A stretch of 64,000 bases of DNA from CAYTLW01 sp964438735 (GTDB lineage: Bacteria > Myxococcota_A > UBA9042), in the NCBI GenBank assembly GCA_964438735.1, contig CAYTLW010000022.1:17236-81235 (forward strand). Direction: 5' to 3'. The stretch's first letter is position 1, and every line of letters begins with the position of its first letter. Made by a program: the position numbers and the translations under genes. Below the pieces are notes generated by a model, which worked only from the letters and a program-made list of their open reading frames with translations, was not told where the DNA came from and did no database searches. Shown piece by piece: positions 29,745-37,496 of the stretch.

Positions 29745-30842
29745 ATCAGTGGCAGATTTGCCGCTGTCAGGTCAGAGATGCCAGCGCCGCTGCCTGTCAA
29801 TTGCCACCGGGAGGGCCGTGCGCCCATGCCTCCGCGCTGCAAAGACAGGCTTGATCAGCGACAGTTACTTCTGCTGGCCCAACGACAGTTCTTTTGCCGG
29901 TTGACGTCGCCACCCTGTTGGCGCGTGGGTACTTCCGAGCCCGTCGAGGATTCGCAGGCTCAGCGCCGGGCGGAAGAATCGGTCGGAGTGGCAGCCAGTT
30001 CGGGCACCCGGCCGGATGGACACGAAACCTGCCAAGGACCTCTGCCCCAGCGCCCTGGAGAGGTCAGGGGTGACGGGGGCCGGGCGGGGGTCAGAATGCA
30101 CCCCGATGAGGTCAGGTACGGGGGGAAGCTCCAATTCGGCAGCCACCGCCCGTAGCCGGCCGGAAGTCGCCACGACCGCCCCCGGTCAACATCGACGATT
30201 CGGGCGCCGAATGGAAAGCCCTTCAGCATGGGCACATCGAAGCCAGCGGACTTGGCCACCCAGGTCCGCCCGCTCGCGGGGTTGAACACTGCGAGCCGAC
30301 CGCCGCCAACAGCGATGTAGCTGCTACCCTTGGCGAGCCGGAAGAATCGGTGCGGCGAGATCAATTGCGACTCAAGGTCGATAGCCAAGAAGCGACGGCC
30401 GGTCCAAGTCGCATATTTGCCGTCCCAGCCCATCATCTCCAAACCCAACTCGATGCGCCCGTCGTCCAGTCGGACGCGCGCGAGTCGCAGATGGCCAGCA
30501 TGAGCAGGTGCCCGCGCGCTGCTTCGGGCTACCGCCCAGGAACGCCCGTTGCCATTCGGCGTGAGTGGAGTCCACACACGTGGTGTACGAGCACTGAGCC
30601 CTTGAGCGAGGGCTTGGGGAGGCCGGGCCTGGGTTGTTTGGGGGGGCGGGGGGGGGGCACAGAACTTGCGTTTGGGGGGCACAAACACGGCGGAAAACCC
30701 GGTGTCGCCCGCTGCATTCAGTGGGGAGAAGCCGCCTCACCCTCCAGACCGCAAAGCTCGCGAGTTCTCGTTGCCGCCATCTCGCCGTTTGCGTACCCTT
30801 GGTCTGCTGCCCACGATGCGGGCAGCCGCTCCGGAGGCGTGC
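29745..30842. other. Gene-poor accessory stretch
   Basis: About 1.1 kb between the exported protein and the DUF433 gene. It holds one possible gene remnant on the minus strand (29960-30500), G-rich homopolymer runs at 30640-30658, and otherwise nothing with clear coding or RNA character. Confidence 0.5.
29960..30500 (-). pseudogene. Possible 5'-truncated gene remnant (beta-rich protein)
   Basis: Reading leftwards from about 30500 the minus strand encodes a protein-like stretch with regular beta-strand alternation (for example R-I-E-L-G-L-E-M-M-G-W-D-G-K-Y-A and S-S-Y-I-A-V-G-G-G-R-L-A-V-F-N), similar in feel to a propeller or repeat protein. The frame stays open to 30688 but that part is Pro-rich and unlike protein, and it runs into G-homopolymers at 30640-30658. 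There is no start with a ribosome site. This could be a decayed gene or a real gene broken by sequence error in the homopolymer. Confidence 0.3.
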
Positions 30843-31073
30843 GTGGACCACGACAGGATCACCGTAGACCCCGCACAGATGGGCGGCGTGCCCTGCATCC
30901 GAGGGCTTCGCATCCCCGTGTCCATGGTGGTGGGCATGGTGGCAGAGGGGATGGAGGCCGCCCAGGTCGTGGCCGCATACCCCGATCTCGAGCTCGCCGA
31001 TGTGACCGCGGCCCTTCGCTATGCGGCTGCGGTCGTCGGCGACCGGACCTTTGAGTTGCGCGAAGTCTCGTGA
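30843..31073 (+). CDS. DUF433-family protein, probable antitoxin
   Basis: 76 residues. D-R-I-T-V-D-P then G-G-V-P-C-I-R-G-L-R-I-P-V is the DUF433 signature; the family is a small winged-helix/HTH protein. The GTG at 30843 is preferred: a GGAGG lies five bases upstream and family members usually begin at this point, whereas the ATG at 30816 lacks a site. It overlaps the following gene by GTGA, the usual toxin-antitoxin coupling. It probably binds its own promoter and neutralises the partner. Confidence 0.88.
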   Translation: MDHDRITVDPAQMGGVPCIRGLRIPVSMVVGMVAEGMEAAQVVAAYPDLELADVTAALRYAAAVVGDRTFELREVS

Positions 31074-31393
31074 AGCTGCTCATCGACAATGCCCTTTCCC
31101 CTCTGGTCGCCGAGGGCTTGCGCCAGGCAGGTCACGATGTTGTTCACGTGCGCGACATCGGGCTCCAAGAAGCACCTGACGACGTGATCCTCGACCGGGC
31201 GCAAGCCGATCAACGTGTCATCGTCTCGGCGGACACCGACTTTGGCACGTTGCTGGCGCTCCGCTGCAGCAGGCGCCCATCGTTTGTGTTGCTCCGCCGC
31301 ACTGCGCGCAGCCCGCTCGCTCATGCCGCTGTGCTGGTGTCCAACCTGCCCGATCTGGAGCAGGTCCTCCAAGATGGAGCGGTGGTGGTGTAG
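31070..31393 (+). CDS. DUF5615 PIN-like protein, probable toxin
   Basis: 107 residues, GTG start overlapping the stop of the DUF433 gene (GTGA). The start L-L-I-D-N-A-L-S-P-L-V-A-E-G-L, H-D-V-V-H-V-R-D-I-G, and the later I-V-S-A-D-T-D-F-G-T-L are the conserved acidic blocks of the DUF5615/Mut7-C-like PIN fold. The Asp residues in these blocks would bind a metal for RNA cleavage. The gene pair is a standard DUF433/DUF5615 arrangement, thought to be type II toxin-antitoxin. No breakage is seen. Confidence 0.88.
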   Translation: MKLLIDNALSPLVAEGLRQAGHDVVHVRDIGLQEAPDDVILDRAQADQRVIVSADTDFGTLLALRCSRRPSFVLLRRTARSPLAHAAVLVSNLPDLEQVLQDGAVVV

Positions 31394-31532
31394 CCGCCGG
31401 TGCTGACGATGGTAAGGCGCAAGTGGTCCAGACCGCTGAAGCGGTGTAGACGCTGAAGCACCCAATCGGTCACACGCCCGGCGACCGGTGGTAGGGTCTG
31501 CCGCGACAGCCACATGGCGCAGGGAGGGATGG

Positions 31533-32696
31533 ATGCAGGACGCAACGAACTTCGCCCGCGGCGAGCCCCGACTCGACGAACTCTTCGCTGCCATCGAATC
31601 GAGCAAGGACCGCCTGGTCGCTGACATTCGGACCATCAGCGAGGTGCCCGCGCCCACCTTCGCGGAGCATCGGCGCACCAGCCTGCTTCTCGAGCGCCTG
31701 CCCCGGGTCGGCCTGCGCGATGTGCACGCGCTGCCCCTGGGCTCGGTGGTGGGTTACAGCCGCGGCCGCTCCGACGCAGGCACGCTGCTGCTCGCCTCCC
31801 ACATCGACACGGTCTTTCCCGACGACACGGATCTCACCACCCGAATCGATGGCGACCTGCTGCGCGGACCCGGCACGGGCGACAACGCCTCAGGGGTCGC
31901 CGCCACGCTGCACGTCCTGGGCCTGATGCACACGCTCGGCCTCCGGCCGGCGTGCAACGTCGCCTTCGCCGGCACGGTGGGCGAAGAGGGGCGGGGCGGG
32001 CTGCGCGGCATGAAGGAGGTGCTCGACGAGCTGGGCGGACGGGTCTCCAGGGTGATCGCGGTCGACGGCGACCTGGACACCGTGGTCGACGGCGCGGTCG
32101 CGATCCGTCGCTACGAGGTCACCATCCGCACCGCGGGCGGGCACGCGTGGAGCGACTTTGGCGCCGCCAGCGCGGTGCATGCCATGTCGCGGATCGTCGC
32201 CGACGTGGCCGACCTGGAGACACCGCGCAAACCGCGGACGACCCTGAACGTCGGCACCATCGTCGGCGGCAGTACGGTCAACTCCATCGCCCAGAGCTGC
32301 ACGGTCGAGCTGGAGCTGCGCTCGCTCGACAGCGACGTGCTGGCCGGGCTCGATCGCCAACTGCTGGCCATCCTGCAGTCCGCCGAGAGCGGCGAAGTCC
32401 AGGTGGAGTTCGAGCTGGTCGACGACCGCCCCGGCGGGGTTCTGGCGGCGGGTCACCCCTTGCGAACCATCGCCACGGAGTCGGCCGCGTTCTTCGACCT
32501 GCCAGCGAAGCTGCGCGCCGCCTCCACGGACGCCACGATCCCCCTGGCCCGCGACGTGCCGGCGATCTGCATCGGCGTGCAGCGGGGCAACGGCGTGCAC
32601 ACCACCGATGAGTGCCTGGAGATCGACTCACTCGTTCCAGGCTGCAAGCGTCTGGCGCTGGCCCTGCTGATGGCCGCCGGTGGCCTGGAATCGTAG
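31533..32696 (+). CDS. M20-family metallopeptidase
   Basis: 387 residues from ATG 31533 (AGGGAGGG upstream). Zinc and catalytic residues follow the M20 plan: His90 and Asp92 in S-H-I-D, bridging Asp117 in G-T-G-D-N-A-S-G, Glu151/Glu152 in V-G-E-E-G-R-G, an Asp in A-V-D-G-D, and a C-terminal His in N-G-V-H-T-T-D-E. A lid domain with G-G-H-A-W-S lies in between. No signal peptide is seen, so it is probably a cytoplasmic amino- or di/tripeptidase or amidohydrolase. Substrate unknown. It sits between two toxin-antitoxin pairs and appears unrelated to them. Confidence 0.92.
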   Translation: MQDATNFARGEPRLDELFAAIESSKDRLVADIRTISEVPAPTFAEHRRTSLLLERLPRVGLRDVHALPLGSVVGYSRGRSDAGTLLLASHIDTVFPDDTDLTTRIDGDLLRGPGTGDNASGVAATLHVLGLMHTLGLRPACNVAFAGTVGEEGRGGLRGMKEVLDELGGRVSRVIAVDGDLDTVVDGAVAIRRYEVTIRTAGGHAWSDFGAASAVHAMSRIVADVADLETPRKPRTTLNVGTIVGGSTVNSIAQSCTVELELRSLDSDVLAGLDRQLLAILQSAESGEVQVEFELVDDRPGGVLAAGHPLRTIATESAAFFDLPAKLRAASTDATIPLARDVPAICIGVQRGNGVHTTDECLEIDSLVPGCKRLALALLMAAGGLES

Positions 32697-32808
32697 GGAG
32701 GGTCAGGTAGGGCGCAAGAGATCTTACCGCCACTCCTGGCCTGCCACCTGCTCCCAACGGGTTGCTCCGGGCAACGGGGCTTGCGCCGGCGACCACCGGT
32801 CGGTAACA

Positions 32809-32822
32809 TCCATATATGGAGG
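32809..32822 (+). promoter_or_regulatory. Palindromic operator overlapping the vapB ribosome site
   Basis: TCCATATATGGA at 32809-32820 is a perfect palindrome running into the GGAGG (32818-32822) that serves the RHH antitoxin start at 32828. A related half-site, TATATG, recurs at 32825-32830. Position fits autoregulation by the RHH protein. Confidence 0.55.
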
Positions 32823-32827
32823 TGTAT

Positions 32828-33091
32828 ATGGAACTGACCCGCAAGACCACGATCCTGATGACCCCGACCCAGCACGACCAGATGCGGGCCGAGGCGGCGC
32901 GTCGGGGCAAGAGCGTCGGTCAGTTGATCCGCGAAGCCTGCGAGCAGCTCTACCTGAAGCCACCGGCCAGCGAACGCCTTGCGGCCATCCGCGAGCTGGG
33001 CGAGCTGAACCTGCCCGTGGCGGAGGTGGCCGAGATGAAGGCCGAGTATGTCGCCGATGACAAGCTCACCAGCGGCAGCGAGGCGCCATGA
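32828..33091 (+). CDS. Ribbon-helix-helix antitoxin of a VapBC-type pair
   Basis: 87 residues. R-K-T-T-I-L-M-T-P-T-Q-H-D-Q-M followed by A-A-R-R-G-K-S-V-G-Q-L-I-R-E-A is a standard RHH: a beta strand then two helices. The C-terminal tail would wrap the toxin. ATG 32828 is chosen over the ATG at 32816 because GGAGG lies five bases before it. The stop overlaps the toxin start by ATGA. It should repress its own operon through the palindrome just upstream. Confidence 0.88.
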   Translation: MELTRKTTILMTPTQHDQMRAEAARRGKSVGQLIREACEQLYLKPPASERLAAIRELGELNLPVAEVAEMKAEYVADDKLTSGSEAP

Positions 33092-33522
33092 TCCTGCTGG
33101 ACGCCAACATCCCGATGTACGCCGCCGGCCGCGACCACCCGCACAAGGCGCCCTGCATCCGGTTGCTGGAGGCTGTGGCCAGGGGTGAACTCGAAGCGGC
33201 GGTGGACGCGGAGGTGCTGCAGGAGATCCTGCATCGCTACCGGTCGATCAATCGTTGGCCTGACGGCTTGCGGGTCTACCGCCTGCTGCTGACGGCAGTA
33301 CCGACGGTGTTGCCGATCACCGGCGGCACGCTCGACATGGCCCGGCTCCTCATGGAGCGACACGGCACCCTGCTCGCACGGGATGCCGTGTACGCCGCCG
33401 TGTGCATCGAGAGCGGGGCGAGCGCGCTCTGCTCTTACGATCGGGACTTCGACGGCCTGCCTGAGATCGTGCGTCGGATACCGGAGGCATTGCTCGGTTC
33501 CTTTGAAGACAGCGAGTTGTGA
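33088..33522 (+). CDS. PIN-domain ribonuclease toxin (VapC family)
   Basis: 144 residues. The PIN acidic residues are visible: Asp5 in I-L-L-D-A-N, a Glu near residue 43 in E-V-L-Q-E-I-L, Asp near 98 in A-R-D-A-V-Y-A-A-V, and Asp near 117 in S-Y-D-R-D-F-D. It overlaps the antitoxin by four bases. The last 159 coding bases plus ten following bases are repeated exactly at 41358-41526. The toxin would cleave RNA (often tRNA) when released from the antitoxin. Confidence 0.92.
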   Translation: MILLDANIPMYAAGRDHPHKAPCIRLLEAVARGELEAAVDAEVLQEILHRYRSINRWPDGLRVYRLLLTAVPTVLPITGGTLDMARLLMERHGTLLARDAVYAAVCIESGASALCSYDRDFDGLPEIVRRIPEALLGSFEDSEL

Positions 33523-33532
33523 ATCGGGTGGC
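33364..33532 (+). repeat. 169-bp direct repeat, copy 1 (vapC 3' end)
   Basis: Identical, base by base as read, to 41358-41526. Begins at GGCACCCTGCTCGC and ends at AATCGGGTGGC, ten bases past the vapC stop. Flanks diverge, though CGCAGGCAGGCC follows within a few bases in both. Confidence 0.95.
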
Positions 33533-33739
33533 GCTTCGCAGGCAGGCCGGGAAGTTGGCGCTTCCCGGGCCCCAAGATCGGTGCAGACCACCTACCTCTG
33601 CGATGAGCGGGAAGCTGGCACAAGTCGCTGCGCGCTGCGCGCTTGCGCGCTGGCGCTGGGTTGACATGTGCCCTTCAGCATCCGAAGCTCGCTACACCCC
33701 TTGCGCCATGAGCGCGTTTGACACGCAGTTGGAGACCCC

Positions 33740-34093
33740 ATGAAGAAGACCCTGCTCATCGTCTTGTTGTTCGCCCTCTTCGCCGGGGGTTGTGCCCACT
33801 TCGGTCAGGCCGCGCTGCCCCCCCGCGCCGATTTTTTCGTGACCACGGGTGATTTGGCAACCAAGGACTACCAGCCGATCGCGCTGGTGGAGTCACGGAA
33901 CATGATGTGCACGCCGTGCGGCGGCACCTTGGAGGCCGCGTATTCGAGTATCGAGGCATCGCTCAAGTCAGAGGTGATTGCGAAGGCCAAGAGTCTCGGG
34001 GCCAACGGCATCATCAATCTGGACTACTCGGCGACCATTTCGGCGTACGGCACGACCTCTGTGACCATTCGTGGCCTCGCCGTGAAGATGTAG
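33740..34093 (+). CDS. YbjQ-like (heavy-metal-binding domain) lipoprotein
   Basis: 117 residues. Signal with lipobox A-G-G-C (Cys18); mature part has one short domain with E-A-S-L-K-S-E-V-I-A-K-A-K-S-L-G-A-N-G-I-I-N-L-D-Y, resembling the UPF0145/YbjQ helix and strand, and a C-x-x-C in M-M-C-T-P-C-G-G. A lipid-anchored periplasmic or surface location is likely. The function of the family is not settled, and the metal-binding name is historical. First gene of a run of same-strand envelope genes. Confidence 0.65.
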   Translation: MKKTLLIVLLFALFAGGCAHFGQAALPPRADFFVTTGDLATKDYQPIALVESRNMMCTPCGGTLEAAYSSIEASLKSEVIAKAKSLGANGIINLDYSATISAYGTTSVTIRGLAVKM

Positions 34094-34144
34094 CAACGGG
34101 CATTGCCCGGTTGCCGAGACTGGAGCCGGACCGGGGGCGATATC

Positions 34145-34864
34145 GTGCGTTCGACCTTGCGTAGTTGGCCACCAAGCGTTTTCGCGCTCGGCACGCTCAC
34201 GGGGTTGCTGCTGAGCGGTGCGTCGGTCGGGGCAGAACCCACCGACCTCAACTCTCCGACCAACATCGCTAAGCAGTTGACGCCGCAACAGGTGGCGCGC
34301 CGCGGAGTACGGCTCCATCGAGAACTCGTCGATGCTGGCCTTTGGCCCTTTGCGCGCACGACCACCACGATCGGGGGTACGTGCTTCCGTCATCTGGGCG
34401 CCACCTCGGTGAACCTGCCCTTCGTTGCTGCCGCCCGCCTGATGCACGATCTCGACGGCGTGTCGCGCCGGATTCAAGTGCGGCAGCAGCCCAACGATCT
34501 GGTGTACGTCCATGGGGTGCGCGGGAGCCGTGCGGCGCGCCGGTTGACATTGTTGCTTGAGTACGGCTTTCCCCTATCCGAGTCGGTCGCGTACTTCGCA
34601 AGGGTGCGCTACGGTCCGAAGAGGAGCGGAGTCTTGAGCGCTACTGCGCGCTTTCATGCCGAGCAAGGGTTTGTCCGCAAATTGGATATCGACATTGTGC
34701 TGGTGGCGGAGCCGAGCGGAGTCGCGTCCGTCGGCATGGAGCTGGTCGCCTGCACCGACTGGCGTGGAGTGGCCGTGACGCGCTCCATGTTCGAGCGACA
34801 CGTCGTCCGCAAGGTGCGTGCAATCCTGGAATCCCTCGTCGGTCGGCGCGGACAGCGAAGGTGA
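34145..34864 (+). CDS. Exported protein, possibly START/SRPBCC-like
   Basis: 239 residues from GTG 34145, which gives a signal peptide (L-G-T-L-T-G-L-L-L-S-G-A-S-V-G-A). The mature part has a long alternating beta pattern (R-T-T-T-T-I-G-G-T, D-L-V-Y-V-H-G, A-R-V-R-Y-G-P, V-L-S-A-T-A-R-F) and a long C-terminal helix. That order is compatible with a lipid-binding START-like fold, but no diagnostic motif is present, so this is only a suggestion. It overlaps the next gene by GTGA, so the two are translationally coupled. Confidence 0.5.
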   Translation: MRSTLRSWPPSVFALGTLTGLLLSGASVGAEPTDLNSPTNIAKQLTPQQVARRGVRLHRELVDAGLWPFARTTTTIGGTCFRHLGATSVNLPFVAAARLMHDLDGVSRRIQVRQQPNDLVYVHGVRGSRAARRLTLLLEYGFPLSESVAYFARVRYGPKRSGVLSATARFHAEQGFVRKLDIDIVLVAEPSGVASVGMELVACTDWRGVAVTRSMFERHVVRKVRAILESLVGRRGQRR

Positions 34865-35970
34865 CGCGGCTGTGCAGGCCCCAAAGGTGGCTCGTCTGCG
34901 GCGCGTTGTACCTCAGTTGGCTGTGGTCGTGCCCGGCCGCAGGGGCCGGCCCGGCTGCGCGGACAGACAACTCCGCGGCCGGCCACCTGCGCAGCGGCGT
35001 CGATCTGTATATCGCCGGGCAAATCGAAGCGGCCCGAGCGCAGTTCAGCGCTTCGGTCGACCGCCTGCACACACCGCGCGCACTCGCCTATCTCATCGTG
35101 ACCGACTCCCGTCTTGGGAACTGCGACACAGCGGCAGAATTGCATAGATGGCTGAATCGAGCAGAGCTCGATCCCGTACTCCGTAGGGCCGTCGCCGCCG
35201 CGACCGGGCCAGATGGCTGCGCCATTCCGGACGATGCGAAGTGGCGATGCAACATCCGCCTTCGGGTCACATCCGAACCACCGCAAGTACGCATCTCGAC
35301 GACACAGCGTGGCGACGGTCCCAGCCAGTCCGATCGAGGGCGTGCGCCGGTGCTGGTAAACGGTCTCTGCCCTGGGCACATCACGTTGACGGCTCGTCGA
35401 AGCCGTTTCCGCACCAGCACGAAACTCCTGCTACTCGAGCCCGGACGAGACGCGCAGATCGCATTGAAGCTGGCTCCAATTCCGGCGGATGATTACTACC
35501 GATCCTTGCGGAAGTACGGCGGTCTCGGTGTCGTCTTCGGCACGATGGGCGGCGGCGGCGAGGGCGGCCGCTGGCATCTGGGTGACGCGTTCTCCGTCGG
35601 CGGTCAACTGATGGCCATGTTGCCCTTCGATTTGCGCGCCATTGCCACCATGTCGTACCTCCGCTCCGGCGGGGAAGGGGGACTCGACCAGCACGCGTTG
35701 AGCTTACGCGGTCAGGCCGCCATAAACAGGACACTCCACTGGGGACCGCCCGGGCCGGGCCTCGATTCGAGGTGGCTGACGCTGGGTGTCGGGGGAGGTG
35801 CCGAGCTGTTGCTGGGCACGCCACGTGGCGTACAGGGCTTTGTCGACGGGTGGCTCCATGTCTTCTGGTTCTCGTTTCGGGGATTCGTTGGCGTTGGCAG
35901 CAGCTTTGGACTGGGCAAGGAGGTGGCGTGGTCATACGGTATGGAAACGTCCGTGATTCTCTATCTTTGA
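34861..35970 (+). CDS. TPR/PEGA protein with C-terminal outer-membrane-barrel-like domain
   Basis: 369 residues, GTG start overlapping the previous stop. Signal peptide, then about 75 residues of TPR-like helices, a PEGA-like beta domain (R-L-R-V-T-S-E-P-P-Q-V-R-I-S), and a C-terminal 150-residue region of amphipathic strands ending S-V-I-L-Y-L, as in outer-membrane barrels. PEGA domains are common in surface proteins of this phylum. The end overlaps the start region of the YidD-like gene. Probably an outer-membrane component of the cluster. Confidence 0.6.
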   Translation: MTRLCRPQRWLVCGALYLSWLWSCPAAGAGPAARTDNSAAGHLRSGVDLYIAGQIEAARAQFSASVDRLHTPRALAYLIVTDSRLGNCDTAAELHRWLNRAELDPVLRRAVAAATGPDGCAIPDDAKWRCNIRLRVTSEPPQVRISTTQRGDGPSQSDRGRAPVLVNGLCPGHITLTARRSRFRTSTKLLLLEPGRDAQIALKLAPIPADDYYRSLRKYGGLGVVFGTMGGGGEGGRWHLGDAFSVGGQLMAMLPFDLRAIATMSYLRSGGEGGLDQHALSLRGQAAINRTLHWGPPGPGLDSRWLTLGVGGGAELLLGTPRGVQGFVDGWLHVFWFSFRGFVGVGSSFGLGKEVAWSYGMETSVILYL

Positions 35971-36452
35971 TTACGGTCTTGACCTTCGCGCTCGTGGCGA
36001 GCCCCGGGTACGGCGCCTGGGGCGGGTCGTCAGATGGCTGGCCCGAAGGCTGGTACGAGCCATCGAAGCCAGTTGCCATGGACGGCTACGCTGATCTTGC
36101 AGCCCACTCTTTCCCGTTTTGGTGGGACACCTCGGAACCGGGAACGATCCTCGCCATTGGCCTGATTCGATTCTACCAGGGCCAGTTGTCGCCCTTGCGT
36201 GCTGGGCATTGTCCCATGTATCCGTCGTGTTCGCGCTTCGGCCTGCGGGCCGTCGTCGACTACGGCTGGCTGCAGGGTTCTGTCATGATCATCGACCGCC
36301 TGTTTTTCAGGGAGAACGCCGGCCTGTACACCAACTACGTGAAGGCACGTCGGGATGGCCGGCACGTGCCATACGACCCGCCTCACCACAACAACCTGTT
36401 TCGCTCACCGGACTGGCCTCTTGTCGTCCGGGGAGCGACCCCGGCCTGGTAG
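35928..36452 (+). CDS. YidD-family protein with N-terminal signal sequence
   Basis: 174 residues. The YidD core is clear: I-R-F-Y-Q-G-Q-L-S-P-L, C-P-M-Y-P-S-C-S-R-F-G and Y-G-W-L-Q-G-S-V-M-I-I-D-R-L, including the paired Cys. YidD helps insert proteins in the inner membrane beside YidC. Unusually there is a hydrophobic N-terminal signal and about 40 residues of lead-in, and a Pro/His-rich C-tail (H-V-P-Y-D-P-P-H-H-N). Start GTG 35928 has GGAGG four bases upstream and lies inside the preceding gene. Confidence 0.82.
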   Translation: MVIRYGNVRDSLSLITVLTFALVASPGYGAWGGSSDGWPEGWYEPSKPVAMDGYADLAAHSFPFWWDTSEPGTILAIGLIRFYQGQLSPLRAGHCPMYPSCSRFGLRAVVDYGWLQGSVMIIDRLFFRENAGLYTNYVKARRDGRHVPYDPPHHNNLFRSPDWPLVVRGATPAW

Positions 36453-36463
36453 GAACAAGCGTC

Positions 36464-37432
36464 ATGGGTTCTTTGCACCGAGTGTGTCTCATCTCGATGC
36501 TGGTACTGACAGCCGCACCAGCGCAGGCTGCCGTCCCGCTGCCACACGCGCGAACGCTGACGAGCTCGACGGGCGCTCAGACGTTCGCGGACGAATTGTA
36601 CGCCGAGGGAGACTGGTTTCGCGCCATAGGCGAGTATCGTCGAGAGATATTCGCCGCCCAGAATCGCCGCGACCGAGCTCGTCTGTGGCTCCTGATCGGC
36701 GATGCCTATGCGCGCGCGCGGCGCTACGGTGACGCGGCGCGCGTGTTCATGGCCCTCAAGAAGGACGCCGCGGCGTCCGATCTGGCAGGTCACTGTTGCT
36801 GGCGCCTGGCCCTGGCCTGGTTGGACAGCGGGCTTGGCCCGATTACCCGCACCCAGATCGCGACCTGTCGTAAGGACCCGCAGACCGTCGCCATCGTGGG
36901 GCTCGATCGATTGGAGCTCGCGGTCGCAGCGGCGTGGATGGAGGAGCGATCACATGATCAGGTACTCACTCAGCTGCGAGGCTTCGAGCGCCGACACAAT
37001 GCCTCCAAGGTGAAATCGGCTGCCGCCGCGCTGCGCAAACGTGCACGTGAGGCGACGTCGCTGGCGACCTACAGTCCGCTTGGGGCCGGGGTGCTGTCTG
37101 CGATCGTCCCTGGGCTAGGTCAGTTCTACCAAGGCCGCTACTGGGACGGCACCCAGTCGCTTGTCATCGTGGGCCTGTTGGGCCTGACGTCCGTCGGCCT
37201 CTTTCGGAGTCAGCTGCGCGAGGAGGACGGGCAGTGGCTGCTGCCCATCGCGACGGGCACGGTGACCTCCGTCTTCTACGCCGCCAACATCTACGGGGCG
37301 GCCAACGGCGCCAGAATGAACACGATGCTGGAGCAGGTCCGGTTCATCGAGAAAGTACGCCGCGAATGGCGACCGGCCCTCGAGGTGCCGCTGCCGGCAC
37401 GGCGGCCACGGAAGCCGGCGCCGGAGTCCTAA
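36464..37432 (+). CDS. TPR protein with C-terminal membrane region
   Basis: 322 residues from ATG 36464. A signal peptide (L-I-S-M-L-V-L-T-A-A-P-A-Q-A), then about 190 residues of tetratricopeptide-type helices, then a membrane part opening with P-G-L-G-Q-F-Y-Q-G-R-Y-W-D-G, the signature of DUF5683-like or TM2-like proteins, and two further hydrophobic helices. It follows the YidD-like gene by 11 bp. YidD-like plus TPR/P-G-L-G-Q proteins occur together in other deltaproteobacteria as far as I recall; the joint role is unknown but concerns the envelope. Confidence 0.8.
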   Translation: MGSLHRVCLISMLVLTAAPAQAAVPLPHARTLTSSTGAQTFADELYAEGDWFRAIGEYRREIFAAQNRRDRARLWLLIGDAYARARRYGDAARVFMALKKDAAASDLAGHCCWRLALAWLDSGLGPITRTQIATCRKDPQTVAIVGLDRLELAVAAAWMEERSHDQVLTQLRGFERRHNASKVKSAAAALRKRAREATSLATYSPLGAGVLSAIVPGLGQFYQGRYWDGTQSLVIVGLLGLTSVGLFRSQLREEDGQWLLPIATGTVTSVFYAANIYGAANGARMNTMLEQVRFIEKVRREWRPALEVPLPARRPRKPAPES

Positions 37433-37496
37433 CTCGCGCGAAGCTGGTCTGCGCGGGGAAGTCGGACGTCGAATCGGCGCTTCGCCTCGCCTTGCC

